This document shows, piece after piece, positions 12,154 through 21,803 of a stretch of 64,000 nucleotides of DNA. Below the pieces are notes generated by a model, which was given only the letters and a program-made list of their open reading frames with translations, was not told the DNA's origin and made no database searches. Within the stretch, counting starts at the first letter, position 1. Each line of letters begins with the position of its first letter. Source of the stretch: Pycnopodia helianthoides (taxonomy: Eukaryota; Echinodermata; Asteroidea; Forcipulatida; Asteriidae); assembly GCA_032158295.1 (NCBI GenBank), contig CM063246.1, positions 10,603,608-10,667,607 on the forward strand, written 5' to 3'. The position numbers and the translations under genes are program-made.

Positions 12154-12988
12154 CGAAAATGTTTATACAAAATTATGTGACGTTCGCGTTTCGTGTTTTG
12201 GGTAAAATTCCGGAGGCGGCCGCCACCTTTAATCCCCCCAAATTAAGAAAATTTTGGGTCCTATCTGTCTGTGAGTGTAGCAATGACATCGCACTTTTTA
12301 TCTTTATTAAATATATTGCAAGTTCAACTTTATGAACAACCAGCACGCACGCACAATCTCTATGATTTTAAACAGTCAGGAAATAATAGTAATGACATTT
12401 TAAAGGTCTTTGTTACCAGTTACAAGGTGCTTTGTCTGCTCGGGCTGTGGCATCTTGTCACCCGTTGGTTCCAGATAAAATGGGAATAAAATCTGGGGAA
12501 TAAAATTGGGTAAAACTCCAGCTTCGCTGTTGAAACCGCGGAAGTTTGTTGTAATTGCAGCGTTGACCTAGCGCCCTCTGCCGGCCGATCGGCATCGGGA
12601 GAGGTGCCCATACCTTATGCGCGTATACGATAGCCAGCGTGTGGTATGAAGAAAAAACAATCGCCGGCCCAGGCACGGCCGGCATCCAGGGATGGGCGTG
12701 CACCATTTTTTTCTGGTTTGGGGGGGGGGGGGGGAATCTCAGGCAAATTAAAACCGTAATTTTTTTGATTTTTTTTTGCATTTATCCTAAACGAGCCCTT
12801 TTCAGCACTCTTGTTATGCCATTTACTATCTTGTTAATGAAACAATTAGACAAGGAGGTAAATATCATTTAGATTAGAACAATGAAGTTACTAAGTAAAA
12901 CCTATAAAATGTAACATTTTTATTCTGATAATTTTTAATTTCAGGGGTGGGGTGGGGGGGGGGTGCACGGGTGCAGAGACATCAATAT
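12154..12988. other. Region upstream of GSTO, up to the LTR element
   Basis: No exon is supported. There are CpG-rich patches at about 12182-12230 and 12540-12690 (candidate GSTO promoter or CpG island remnant), an uninterrupted G run at about 12720-12734 and a G-rich stretch at 12945-12962. The last five bases, AATAT (12984-12988), are one copy of the retrotransposon target duplication. Confidence 0.45.
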
Positions 12989-13422
12989 TGTAACGTAAAC
13001 TCGAGCGGTCTAAGAGTCTCCCTGTAGGTATACGTCTATCTTCTGTTACATACTAAAACACACTCAAATAAATTCCTTGATGCACCGTATTCTATTTAAC
13101 TCAACGATGTTTTATTCAGATTCTCTCTTCTTCTTACACTTACTTTACTGATTTGTCTGGCTCCTTCCTTCTGTTGACCGTTAATCTTTTATCAACATGT
13201 AAGTTACTGACGGCGCAATCACTGACCTGGGTCTAAGTTTTGATGCTTCGCCAAAGCCCGCCAAAGTACAACTGCCCCACTCTAGTGCGTATCGCGGCCG
13301 CCGAATCCGCGCTGCATGCTGCCCATGTGATCTTCACGCAGAGATCACGCGCTGGCCACATGCACGGCGCCGCTGCAAGAACTGGGTCAGTAACTGCGCC
13401 ACCAGGCGACTATTTCGCCACA
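12989..13422 (-). repeat. 3' LTR of the Ty3/gypsy element
   Basis: On the plus strand it begins TGTAACGTAAACTCGAG and ends GACTATTTCGCCACA (TG...CA ends). It matches 21099-21532 with no difference seen by eye. Confidence 0.97.
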
Positions 13423-13436
13423 TTACCTCCACCTTT
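13423..13436 (-). promoter_or_regulatory. Polypurine tract
   Basis: Read on the minus strand, AAAGGTGGAGGTAA lies directly before the TGTGGCG start of the 3' LTR. This is the expected plus-strand DNA priming site. Confidence 0.75.
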
Positions 13437-13772
13437 AAGAGGATGATGTGTCCTCACATCATGTCAACTTCACTTAACTCACTTAGTTCAGGTTATAACT
13501 TTTTTTTATTTTTTTTTGTGTTTATTTTTTTTATTAAACTCTGGCAAGATATGCGCCTTTAAGAACAACAATTTAAAAGTTAATACAATTCAAAACAGTA
13601 CGGTCTCTAGGTTTTTCAGAGATGGCTAACACAACAGACAAAGAAAGCACTTACAAAATAAAGTGGTTTGTGAAATTACCAAAAGTACACTGGATTTCAG
13701 GTTTCTAAACATCCTCCTTACTTTAACTTTTAAAAACGTTTAGAAAGAGAACAGCTAGCAAAAGGAGAGAAT

Positions 13773-14036
13773 TTATTCATAACTGTACTTTTCGGTCACT
13801 ACTCGCGACACGACGGTGCTACCATCCAGTAGCTCTTTGATGGTGCGCTCTTTTATCACCCGTGCTAGTGATGTCTGTACGGCTACATCTCGATGAGTCG
13901 GCTCACTACGCTCGTGATTATCTGCAGTCCACTCCTCTGGCTCCAACGTGATCCGCCTGACGACTGGAGGGAGGGCTGTGTGTGGTCCTACGGGTTGAAT
14001 AGGAGGGTCCGTAATCAACTGCAGCGGGAGCCTCAC
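13773..14036 (-). CDS. Small ORF overlapping the end of the zinc-finger ORF
   Basis: This 87-codon open frame overlaps the 3' part of the C2H2 ORF in another frame and ends 350 bp before the 3' LTR. It looks protein-like (charged, with a VAVQTSLARVIKERTIKE segment), more so than the overlapping tail of the zinc-finger ORF. A run of six C (minus strand) at about 14045-14050, next to the point where the frames exchange, suggests a one-base indel, a sequencing error, or a natural frameshift linking both. No family was recognised. Confidence 0.4.
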   Translation of the reverse strand: MRLPLQLITDPPIQPVGPHTALPPVVRRITLEPEEWTADNHERSEPTHRDVAVQTSLARVIKERTIKELLDGSTVVSRVVTEKYSYE

Positions 14037-14439
14037 AGGGGAAGGGGGGTACCGTCAATGGCTGCAATACGGGTCTTTGGCCGGTGAAAGGCAGCTGCTG
14101 GATGGGGCTGCTTGGGTGGATGCTAAGCACATCGAAGTCTCTTCCTGGCGTTCTCGGCACTTCGTCTTTCTTGGCAGACACTGATGCTTGCTCCCTATGG
14201 GCGTGCTGCCAATGGCGGTCTAAGTCATGCTTCCTACTGAACCGGATTGGGCAGTACGGACAGGCAAACCTCTCTCTCGCTTTCTGATGTTGCTCCTCAA
14301 CGTGCCGACGCAGAATTGCCGATGAAGAGAAGCTTTTTAGGCATTCAGTGCATTTCTGTCTTCTTGGCGAACGACTTCGCTCCCGGTCTTGATCTCTGCT
14401 TCGGCCCCTGGTGTCCATTATTAACCCTCCTGTATGCAC
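13918..14439 (-). CDS. Accessory C2H2 zinc-finger protein of the retrotransposon
   Basis: This 173-codon ORF lies between pol (stop at 14487) and the 3' LTR. An Arg/Ser/Asp-rich start (residues 10-27) precedes two adjacent C2H2 fingers, C-X2-C-X12-H-X4-H: CTEC...H...H at about residues 30-51 and CPYC...H...H at about 60-81. The tail is Pro-rich. A start at Met8 (MDTRGR) is also possible. Gag, Pol and the usual envelope are ruled out: there is no signal peptide and no membrane segment. It may bind nucleic acid, for example to affect targeting or transcription, but this is inference. The tail may be frame-broken (see the overlapping ORF at 13773-14036). Confidence 0.7.
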   Translation of the reverse strand: MHTGGLIMDTRGRSRDQDRERSRSPRRQKCTECLKSFSSSAILRRHVEEQHQKARERFACPYCPIRFSRKHDLDRHWQHAHREQASVSAKKDEVPRTPGRDFDVLSIHPSSPIQQLPFTGQRPVLQPLTVPPFPCEAPAAVDYGPSYSTRRTTHSPPSSRQADHVGARGVDCR

Positions 14440-14486
14440 ACATAAAAGGAGCAGAGTAAAACAATTGGCACATGATTAATTAAATG

Positions 14487-17400
14487 CTAGTAACACCATT
14501 CTCCATAACGGTCTGGAGGCTTTCGTTTTCGTTTCGTACGGCCACTTCCATTAAATTGTGGTTCCGTCTCGTGATCACGGTCTGCTGGATATACCACGTC
14601 TTTACTTGGCTTCAAAGGGTCTACGTCACTGTTATCTATTGGATTTCCCTCATAATTCGTTTGATTCAGTAGTTTGGTTTCCTCTGCCTCCGGTTCAGGG
14701 TTTTCTCCATCACTAAGCTGGCTCAAGGGTTCTACCTGCCCGGTATCTGGGTCTGGAGTTTCTCCTGCGCCATGCTGGCTCAACAGATTGGGTTCCATCC
14801 TCTCATTTAATCGCTCAACCTCAGTTGGCTGGTCATTTTCCCCCTCCTGTTGAAGCTGGAACCAAGATGTATCTACCTCGCCGTAGAACGGCTTCAGCCG
14901 GTTGACATGGATAACCTTGGGTTTATGTCTGGGCCCTCGTTGCATCCTTACCACAACATCACTCAATAAATGAGTTATTATGTAAGGGCCGTCCCATTTT
15001 GGCTGGAGTTTTGGAGATAATCCAACCTTCTTCGTTCCAACTCGTGTCATTACTGTACTACCAACATCAAACACAGGTTTGTCAGCCTTAAGATTGTAAT
15101 GCCGGCTCTGATAACAGGCGGACTTCTTCTGTTGAATTCGAGCCATCTCGTGGGCTGATTCCAGCCGCTGTCTCAGCTCTTCGCTGAAGTCTAATGCATC
15201 GGTATGTTCCTCCTGTGGTTGACTACATATCACATCAATTGGCAAGTCAACCTCTCTTCCAAACATCATCTTATTTGGGGTAAGGCCCGTGCTCTCGTGA
15301 GGAGAAGCGCGGTATGCCATTAAGACCAATGGCACATGTCTGTCCCAATCCTTTTGATTAGTGGCCACGTACGAGGCGAGCATTGCAATCAGCGTCCTGT
15401 TGAAGCGTTCCACCTGACCGTCACTCTGCGGGTGGTAGGGTGTTGTTCGGGTCTTTTCTATACCCAACAATCCACATAAATTCTTGAAGAGCTTACTTTC
15501 AAATTGTCGGCCCTGGTCACTATGTATTTGGCGAGGTACGCCAAACCTACTTATGAATTCGTCAACTAACACACGGGCGATGGTTTCGGCATCTATGGCA
15601 TGCACTGGATAGGCCTCTGTCCATTTGCTGAAATAGTCCGATACAACCACAATGTAACGATTGCCTCCATCTGTGACTGGGAAAGGACCAGTGATGTCTA
15701 TCGCTATCCTTTCTAGTGGCACACCGGAGACTTGCTGTTTCAGCGGCGCCCTTTGGTGTTTCTGTGGCATCTTCTGTTTAGCACACTCCAAACACATCCG
15801 GCACCATTTCTTGACACTGTCCAGCATCTTCCACCAGTAAAAACGGGTTTTGACTTTCTCATGCATTTTCCGTATGCCTAGGTGACCCCCTGTTGGGGCT
15901 CCATGCAACTGCCTCAGGCATTCTTCTTGCATCTTGTTTGGAATTATCAAAAGGTAACGGGTTTCCTTGCCGGTATCATCCTCCCATTTCTTTTGCAAAA
16001 TTCCATTTCGAACACAGAGCTGGTCCCAGGCTCCCCACAAGGTCTTAAAGCGGGCATTTTCTGCCGAAATCTCTAGCCAAGGCGGTCTTTGAACCTTACA
16101 TTCGAGCCAGTCTATAAACTTGCTCAGTATGGGATCCTCCTTCTGTCTCTGCCGAAGTGTTGCATTTGAAATTCCCAACAACCAATTCGGTTCGACTTCT
16201 CTGGCAGCAGCTACAATTTGTCGGATGTCCTGGGGAGTTGCATGTTCGGTCTGCTCTTGCAACCCTTTACAACGCTCTCTACTACTACCCTGCTGCTTTG
16301 TATACAATTCACAAGATGTATCCTCGGTCTGAGAAGTGGTTGTGGCTGGCCCTTCATCTTGCCTATCTTCAGTGTTCAGCCCAAAAGGCTGCTCCCAGTA
16401 TACTGGGGAACGTTTACACTGCAGGCAGGGCATTCGTGACATAGCATCAGCATTTCCGTGCTTGCGTCCAGGTCGGTGCTCTATAACAAAATTATATTCG
16501 GCCAACACCTGTAGCCATCTGGCTATTTGCCCTTCGGGATTCTTAAACCCGAAAAGCCATTTTAACGCTCCGTGGTCAGTTCGAATTCGGAATTGTTGTC
16601 CATACAGATATGGACGGAAGTGCTTCACATGGTGCACCAGGGCAAGGAGCTCTTTCCTGGTCACACAGTAATTTCTCTCGCTCTTGCTGAGGGAACGGCT
16701 GGCATAGGCTATTACTCTCTCCACGCCATCTCCATTTTGTGAAAGCACGGCCCCTATGCCAAAATCACTGGCATCAGTGTCCAGGATGAAAGTTCTCCCG
16801 GCCGAGGGGTAAGCTAGAATTGGAGATGAAATAAGGCGCCCTCTTAGTTGATCAAAAGCTCCCTGGCACTCACGAGTCCAGCTGAACTCACGACCCTTCT
16901 CTGTTAGCCTATGCAGTGGACCAGCCAACTCAGCAAAAGCCGGCACAAATCGGCGATAATATGAGGCGAGTCCAAGAAAACTACGGACATCACGCACATT
17001 CTCAGGTATCGGCCAGTCTTTCACTTTTTGGATTTTCTCCGGATCTGTATGCACCCCCTCGTCTGAAACAACATGTCCAAGGTAACATACTTGTTGCTGA
17101 AACAGGTGACACTTTTTGGGCTTTAGCTTGAGTCCTGCCTCCCTTATCCGCTCAAAGATAAGTTGAAGTCGTTCCACGTGCTCCTCAAAAGTTTGACTGT
17201 ATACTATGACGTCATCTAAATAGACCAAACATATCTGCCAATGGAGACCGCGCAATACATTTTCCATAAGTCTTTCAAAAGTGGAAGGGGCGTTACATAG
17301 CCCAAAGGGCATCACTTCGAACTGGTAAAGGCCGCAGTGAGCTGCAAACGCCGTCTTCTCTTTATGATCTTCTGCCATCGGCACTTGCCAGTACCCGGAT

Positions 17401-18578
17401 GCAAGGTCAAGAGTAGTGAAATATCGGGAGCCTGCTAAGGTGTCAATGGTGTCGTCAATACGCGGAATAGGGTATGCGTCTTTGCGTGTTATAGCATTCA
17501 GCCGTCGGTAGTCCACGCAGAATCTCACACTCCCGTCTTTCTTTCTCACCAGGACGATGGGTGACGCCCACGGTCCCGATGCTGGCTTGATGACACCTTT
17601 CTTTAGCATGTCGGCTATCTCCTTCTCTGCCACTTCCCTCTGATGAATTGGCAACCTCCTCGGTGGTTGCTTCACAGGAAGTGAACTACCGGTTTCAATA
17701 CGGTGCTTGGTATAAGTTGTCTTACCAATATCTCCATCTCCTTTAGAGAACAGCGCCTGGTTCTTGATCAGGAGGTTCTTTACCTGAATTTCTTCTGTTC
17801 CGTCTAAGCGAAGTGTGCTTCTCTGATAAAGGTCATTTAAATGTTCAGGAATTTGGCCATGTTCTCCCTTGCAGTTCCTATCACCATCACAAGATCGGAC
17901 GATGTTGATTTGCTCCGATTTCACTTGATCACCTGCATCCAGGTTGGGCCCAACTGCGTCGACTGTTTGGAATGTACCTGCCGTCGTTCCTTTGTAGATA
18001 GTCACTTGAGTGTCAGTTGGATTCATCAGTCTTACTGGCACTATTCCCTCCTTGGTGCTGACTAGCGAGGGTGCTAGCATGAGATTATTTCTCTTGACAA
18101 GACCAAGGGCCGGTTCAATCATCCCATACGGAACTCCTCCTGCATTCTCGCTGAGTCTTCCTGCCATTACCATTTCTGTCTGTGCCGGTACTACCACTGT
18201 TTCAATAACGGTCACACGACAGCTCCGCTGTCGATCGGATGTGTCCCTGAGAGGTAACTCTATTCCCCTCCACTGCAGAGTGTTGCTGGTTATGTCAATT
18301 GAGCAATTCTCAGATTGCAAGAAATCTAAACCCAGGAGCACCTCATTGCTAATGTCAGCGACGATAAATTTGTGAGAGACAAGGTGGCCACCCAACTTCA
18401 GATTCACTGTTACTTCCCCTGAGACTTCCAAACTCATATCATTTGCGACGTTCACCTCCACGCAAGTTTTGGCAATGCTGCATTGTTCTTTCTTTGACCA
18501 TTTATTGACAATTCTCTCAGATATAATTGATACCGAAGCCCCCGTGTCAATCAGAAGTATTGCATCTACTCCATTCAA
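14487..18578 (-). CDS. pol: Pol polyprotein (protease-RT-RNase H-integrase)
   Basis: There are 1363 codons from the first Met, but the frame is open upstream to about 18700 and is probably entered by a -1 frameshift from gag. The aspartic protease active site DTGAS is at residues 11-15. Reverse transcriptase spans about 310-490, with FCVDYRRLN (353-361) and catalytic YLDD (453-456). RNase H starts at about 598 (TDASDFG). The integrase zinc module H-H-C-C is at about 892-932. The DDE residues are D961, D1021 and E1057, with the GPY module at 1197-1199. The C-terminal 120 residues are acidic and of unknown role. All catalytic residues are present with no internal stop, so the copy may be active. 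Confidence 0.97.
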   Translation of the reverse strand: MNGVDAILLIDTGASVSIISERIVNKWSKKEQCSIAKTCVEVNVANDMSLEVSGEVTVNLKLGGHLVSHKFIVADISNEVLLGLDFLQSENCSIDITSNTLQWRGIELPLRDTSDRQRSCRVTVIETVVVPAQTEMVMAGRLSENAGGVPYGMIEPALGLVKRNNLMLAPSLVSTKEGIVPVRLMNPTDTQVTIYKGTTAGTFQTVDAVGPNLDAGDQVKSEQINIVRSCDGDRNCKGEHGQIPEHLNDLYQRSTLRLDGTEEIQVKNLLIKNQALFSKGDGDIGKTTYTKHRIETGSSLPVKQPPRRLPIHQREVAEKEIADMLKKGVIKPASGPWASPIVLVRKKDGSVRFCVDYRRLNAITRKDAYPIPRIDDTIDTLAGSRYFTTLDLASGYWQVPMAEDHKEKTAFAAHCGLYQFEVMPFGLCNAPSTFERLMENVLRGLHWQICLVYLDDVIVYSQTFEEHVERLQLIFERIREAGLKLKPKKCHLFQQQVCYLGHVVSDEGVHTDPEKIQKVKDWPIPENVRDVRSFLGLASYYRRFVPAFAELAGPLHRLTEKGREFSWTRECQGAFDQLRGRLISSPILAYPSAGRTFILDTDASDFGIGAVLSQNGDGVERVIAYASRSLSKSERNYCVTRKELLALVHHVKHFRPYLYGQQFRIRTDHGALKWLFGFKNPEGQIARWLQVLAEYNFVIEHRPGRKHGNADAMSRMPCLQCKRSPVYWEQPFGLNTEDRQDEGPATTTSQTEDTSCELYTKQQGSSRERCKGLQEQTEHATPQDIRQIVAAAREVEPNWLLGISNATLRQRQKEDPILSKFIDWLECKVQRPPWLEISAENARFKTLWGAWDQLCVRNGILQKKWEDDTGKETRYLLIIPNKMQEECLRQLHGAPTGGHLGIRKMHEKVKTRFYWWKMLDSVKKWCRMCLECAKQKMPQKHQRAPLKQQVSGVPLERIAIDITGPFPVTDGGNRYIVVVSDYFSKWTEAYPVHAIDAETIARVLVDEFISRFGVPRQIHSDQGRQFESKLFKNLCGLLGIEKTRTTPYHPQSDGQVERFNRTLIAMLASYVATNQKDWDRHVPLVLMAYRASPHESTGLTPNKMMFGREVDLPIDVICSQPQEEHTDALDFSEELRQRLESAHEMARIQQKKSACYQSRHYNLKADKPVFDVGSTVMTRVGTKKVGLSPKLQPKWDGPYIITHLLSDVVVRMQRGPRHKPKVIHVNRLKPFYGEVDTSWFQLQQEGENDQPTEVERLNERMEPNLLSQHGAGETPDPDTGQVEPLSQLSDGENPEPEAEETKLLNQTNYEGNPIDNSDVDPLKPSKDVVYPADRDHETEPQFNGSGRTKRKRKPPDRYGEWCY

Positions 18579-18685
18579 AGAAGCATCTAAAAATAACCCA
18601 CTTCCAACTGCATTAACCTCTCCCCTTTGAAGAGTGCTGTTAGGCCCCTTGGCTACAGCTGAGTCTTGGCCCCCAGGCTCAGCTA

Positions 18686-20422
18686 CTAACAGTTTTCCTG
18701 TTTTTCAATGTGTTGAGACTGTTGGACGTTCACATGAGCTGGTGTAGTGATATCACCCCTTTCCAGTAAGGGACAGTTAGGTCTAATATGGCCATACTCC
18801 TTGCAATTATAGCACTGAGGCCCCCTTCCGTCTGACCTTCGGGTCCCGCCAGGCTTCCTTCTGTTCAGCTGTCTTTGAAGTTCCCCAAGCTGTTCTGACA
18901 TTTTCAATATTTGCTGCTGCAACTCTGCTGGCTCTGTACGTGTTTGAATGGCCTGAATTGTTTCATTTGGGGTTACCTGTCTCACATTGACTTTCCTCAG
19001 GTCCATCATCCGACGTTCTTTTTCTGCCTTTTGAAGGGCTTCTAATTCAACTGCGGCTGCGACGGCGCTGTCAAGTGTTGTTGTTCTCATTTGCATAACC
19101 CTTATTCTAATGTCCCCGTCAGCCAACGCATCTAGAAAATGGTCTCTACCCATGTGATCTTTGCTTTCAGACGGTAGGTCCACATACACTTTTTCCACCA
19201 GTCGTCGGATCTCCTCGGCCATTTCTACAAGGCTTTCTGTAGTTTTCTGTCGGCGGTTTCTGAGTTGAGCCCTATAGAGTTCTTTCCTTCCCAGTGGATC
19301 GAAACGGCCCTGCAGCGCTTTCACTAACTTATCGTAATCTCCAGTCGCATCTTTTGGCATTGTACTTAATACCTGCTGTGCTGAGCCAGTTAACAAGACG
19401 GCCAAAAACTGTAACTTGTCTTTGTCACTCCATCCATTGAGCTCTGAGCATAGCTCAAAGTGCTTAAGGTAGGCCGGCCATGATGCTTTTCCATCATATC
19501 TGTCGGGTTTGATCAATGGCCTAGTTCTCTCTACCCGCTTGGTACTGTTCCCATTATTGTCCAATGTCTTGTCTTTTATGCTAATTGCTTCCTGATCTTT
19601 AGAAGGTACCGGATTAGATTTAGCAATGACATCATCACTTTGGGGCTCTTGTGGCTTACCCTCCTTGGCTGATTTCCCCGACGCAGTCAATGGTACACTT
19701 GCTTCGGTTGACTTATATTTTGTCGGTTCATGTCCACTCTCGGCCGGCAAGGCGGTGGGCAAAATGCCCATAAAGTCTGGTGTAGACAACCCTTTTCTGT
19801 GGACGCTGCAGACCGATCCGTTCCCCTCTGTCCTTGTAGGCGTACTTGGATTTTGTCCGTACCCATTGTCACTTTCCAGTCTCTGAGCTTCAATAAAAGG
19901 CTGAAACAGTGATGTTCTGCGGGTCGATTCCCTCTGTGGTGGCTCGGGGCTGATCGTGTATATTCCTAACCCTTCCATTGTGTCAAAAGTGGAAACAAAC
20001 TGATTTGTTGACGCTGTTGTTGTTTTCGGAAATTCATTTTCCTTCTTTATTATAGCAGACGGGTACCGAGGGCTGGGGTCTTCAAATCTTCCTGCCCGTT
20101 CCGTTTGAACGGCCGCTGTATCTTTAGGGATCATACCCCCACCTGTGTTTGAGTCAGTAGCGCAGCTGTTAGGTAGCCTTACACCTGTAGATTCTGTTCC
20201 GCTAAATTCAACCTGCCGTATGGTGTGACCTGTCTGATGGCGCTCATTAGATTCACTGGATGGCTCGCCATTGGTTCTTCCTCCTAAAGGTGCAGTCTTT
20301 TTCCGACTACTGTTGCGTTCCTGCATGCTTTGAGAGATTAATTCAATTTCTCTTGTAACCTCCTCATACCTTTCCTCCAGTAAACGTTGCAACCTCATAA
20401 TAGAGGGCTGCTGGGATTCCAT
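18686..20422 (-). CDS. gag: Gag polyprotein
   Basis: The chosen start is the Met at 20422 (MESQQPS), giving 578 residues. The frame is open back to 20599, but those 59 residues are encoded by the leader's GC-rich repeats. The N-terminal half is polar and low-complexity. A capsid-like helical region follows (about 320-490 from this start; WPAYLKHFELC and LTGSAQQVL segments). A CCHC zinc knuckle (CYNCKEYGHIRPNC) sits about 40 residues before the stop. Gag would form the particle and package RNA. The frame ends with TAG at 18688-18686, just past a candidate slippery site. Confidence 0.93.
   Translation of the reverse strand: MESQQPSIMRLQRLLEERYEEVTREIELISQSMQERNSSRKKTAPLGGRTNGEPSSESNERHQTGHTIRQVEFSGTESTGVRLPNSCATDSNTGGGMIPKDTAAVQTERAGRFEDPSPRYPSAIIKKENEFPKTTTASTNQFVSTFDTMEGLGIYTISPEPPQRESTRRTSLFQPFIEAQRLESDNGYGQNPSTPTRTEGNGSVCSVHRKGLSTPDFMGILPTALPAESGHEPTKYKSTEASVPLTASGKSAKEGKPQEPQSDDVIAKSNPVPSKDQEAISIKDKTLDNNGNSTKRVERTRPLIKPDRYDGKASWPAYLKHFELCSELNGWSDKDKLQFLAVLLTGSAQQVLSTMPKDATGDYDKLVKALQGRFDPLGRKELYRAQLRNRRQKTTESLVEMAEEIRRLVEKVYVDLPSESKDHMGRDHFLDALADGDIRIRVMQMRTTTLDSAVAAAVELEALQKAEKERRMMDLRKVNVRQVTPNETIQAIQTRTEPAELQQQILKMSEQLGELQRQLNRRKPGGTRRSDGRGPQCYNCKEYGHIRPNCPLLERGDITTPAHVNVQQSQHIEKQENC
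18692..18698 (-). promoter_or_regulatory. Candidate -1 ribosomal frameshift site GGAAAAC
   Basis: On the minus strand the heptamer G-GAA-AAC sits in the gag frame one codon before the gag TAG. Pol is in the -1 frame, which is open from just after a TGA near 18708, so slippage must occur in a window of about 20 bases that contains this heptamer. The A-site part (AAAAC) is the strong type; the GGA first triplet is a weaker but known kind. Confidence 0.5.
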
Positions 20423-20454
20423 GCCGAACTGTGGTCTAAGTAAACAAACAAAAT

Positions 20455-20980
20455 AATACTCCGGGCGGCTTTCCGGTCGTCTTTCCAGGCGTCTTTCTGG
20501 GCGGCTCTCCGGGCGGCTTTCCGGGCGGCTTGGGCACTGGTTCTTGGAAGCTTTTGTGTGTCTCGGTCTACACCACTGACACGATTCATTTATGTACACT
20601 ACACATCAGCAATTCCACGGATCGTCTCTGGCTAGTCGATCTCTCCGGGCGGCTTTCCGGGCGGCTTTCCGGTCGTCTTTCCGGGTGGCTCTCTCCGGGC
20701 GGCTCTCCGGACGGCTCTCCGGGCGGCTTGGGCACTGGTTCTTGACAGCTTTTGTGTGTGCGCCTCGGTCTACACCACTGGCACGACTGGTTTTCCCTAT
20801 CCGGGCGGCTTGGACTCTTACTGTCGTTCTGCTACCTTTCGTGAGTGCGCCTCGGTTTACACCACTGGCACGACTGGTTTTCTCTTTCTGGACGGCACTA
20901 GTCAGCAAGTGCCTCGGTTTACACCACTGGCGCAACTGTTTCTCTATATAAAAACTATTAACCAGTCAGCTCGGTTTACA
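20455..20980 (-). repeat. Tandem repeats in the retrotransposon leader
   Basis: Two blocks of a 12-15-bp GC-rich unit (CGGGCGGCTTTCCGG and variants) lie at about 20458-20530 and 20643-20728. They are interleaved with about five copies of a longer segment containing 'tacaccactggcacgactgg' (near 20569, 20768, 20857, 20917, 20970). They sit in the untranslated leader and run into the possible N-terminal gag extension. Confidence 0.8.
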
Positions 20981-21080
20981 TCACTGCCAAAACAAAACTC
21001 TGCACAAGCATGTACTAAAGCAAGTTGAAGAACACAAACAAAAACATCAAGCAAACTTACTAGTAATACTAACAGAAATA

Positions 21081-21098
21081 TCGCGACGCTGCCACCAA
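21081..21098 (-). promoter_or_regulatory. Primer-binding site
   Basis: Read on the minus strand, TTGGTGGCAGCGTCGCGA follows the 5' LTR immediately. TGG complements the CCA end of a tRNA. The tRNA species was not assigned. Confidence 0.7.
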
Positions 21099-21532
21099 TG
21101 TAACGTAAACTCGAGCGGTCTAAGAGTCTCCCTGTAGGTATACGTCTATCTTCTGTTACATACTAAAACACACTCAAATAAATTCCTTGATGCACCGTAT
21201 TCTATTTAACTCAACGATGTTTTATTCAGATTCTCTCTTCTTCTTACACTTACTTTACTGATTTGTCTGGCTCCTTCCTTCTGTTGACCGTTAATCTTTT
21301 ATCAACATGTAAGTTACTGACGGCGCAATCACTGACCTGGGTCTAAGTTTTGATGCTTCGCCAAAGCCCGCCAAAGTACAACTGCCCCACTCTAGTGCGT
21401 ATCGCGGCCGCCGAATCCGCGCTGCATGCTGCCCATGTGATCTTCACGCAGAGATCACGCGCTGGCCACATGCACGGCGCCGCTGCAAGAACTGGGTCAG
21501 TAACTGCGCCACCAGGCGACTATTTCGCCACA
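21099..21532 (-). repeat. 5' LTR of the Ty3/gypsy element
   Basis: It is the 434-bp partner of 12989-13422 with the same ends, and it should hold the element's promoter. It is followed on the right by AATAT, the second copy of the target duplication. Confidence 0.97.
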
Positions 21533-21803
21533 ATATTTACACCATTGCTTGTAACTAAAGACTAACAGGCACTCACATATTATTCACTGTTGTTTAATTC
21601 ATTGAGCATCTATGAAGTAATTGAAAACAACAATGCCTTTAAAATTAATCTATTCATAATTTTTCCACATAATTTAAATATTGATTCATCAATTAAGTAT
21701 TTAAAAAACAATGGTTGCACGACGATCTGTACACATTTTGGAATGGTTATTACTTTTCTTACAACAGTGTCTTCTGTGAATTGTATAGTGAGAAATAACT
21801 TAT

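Larger units (their letters stand above)
12989..21532 (-). mobile_element. Complete Ty3/gypsy LTR retrotransposon
   Basis: This 8544-bp element is bounded by 434-bp direct LTRs that look identical by eye and is flanked by AATAT on both sides (12984-12988 and 21533-21537). The direction is minus: 5' LTR at 21099-21532, primer-binding site, repeat-rich leader, gag, pol (protease, reverse transcriptase, RNase H, integrase in that order), a zinc-finger ORF, a polypurine tract, and the 3' LTR at 12989-13422. The domain order and 5-bp duplication define the Ty3/gypsy group. No chromodomain is visible; the integrase ends in a GPY-type module. Identical LTRs and long open frames mean a very recent insertion. 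It lies between GSTO and the 3' end of VPS9D1, or inside a GSTO intron 1 if the real first exon is upstream. Confidence 0.97.

Noticed and set aside
15882..18375. Plus-strand ORFs opposite pol
   Set aside because: They are shadow frames of the retrotransposon polyprotein.
12989..21532. Endogenous retrovirus with env
   Set aside because: The ORF after pol has C2H2 fingers and no signal peptide or membrane segments, so there is no support for an envelope.
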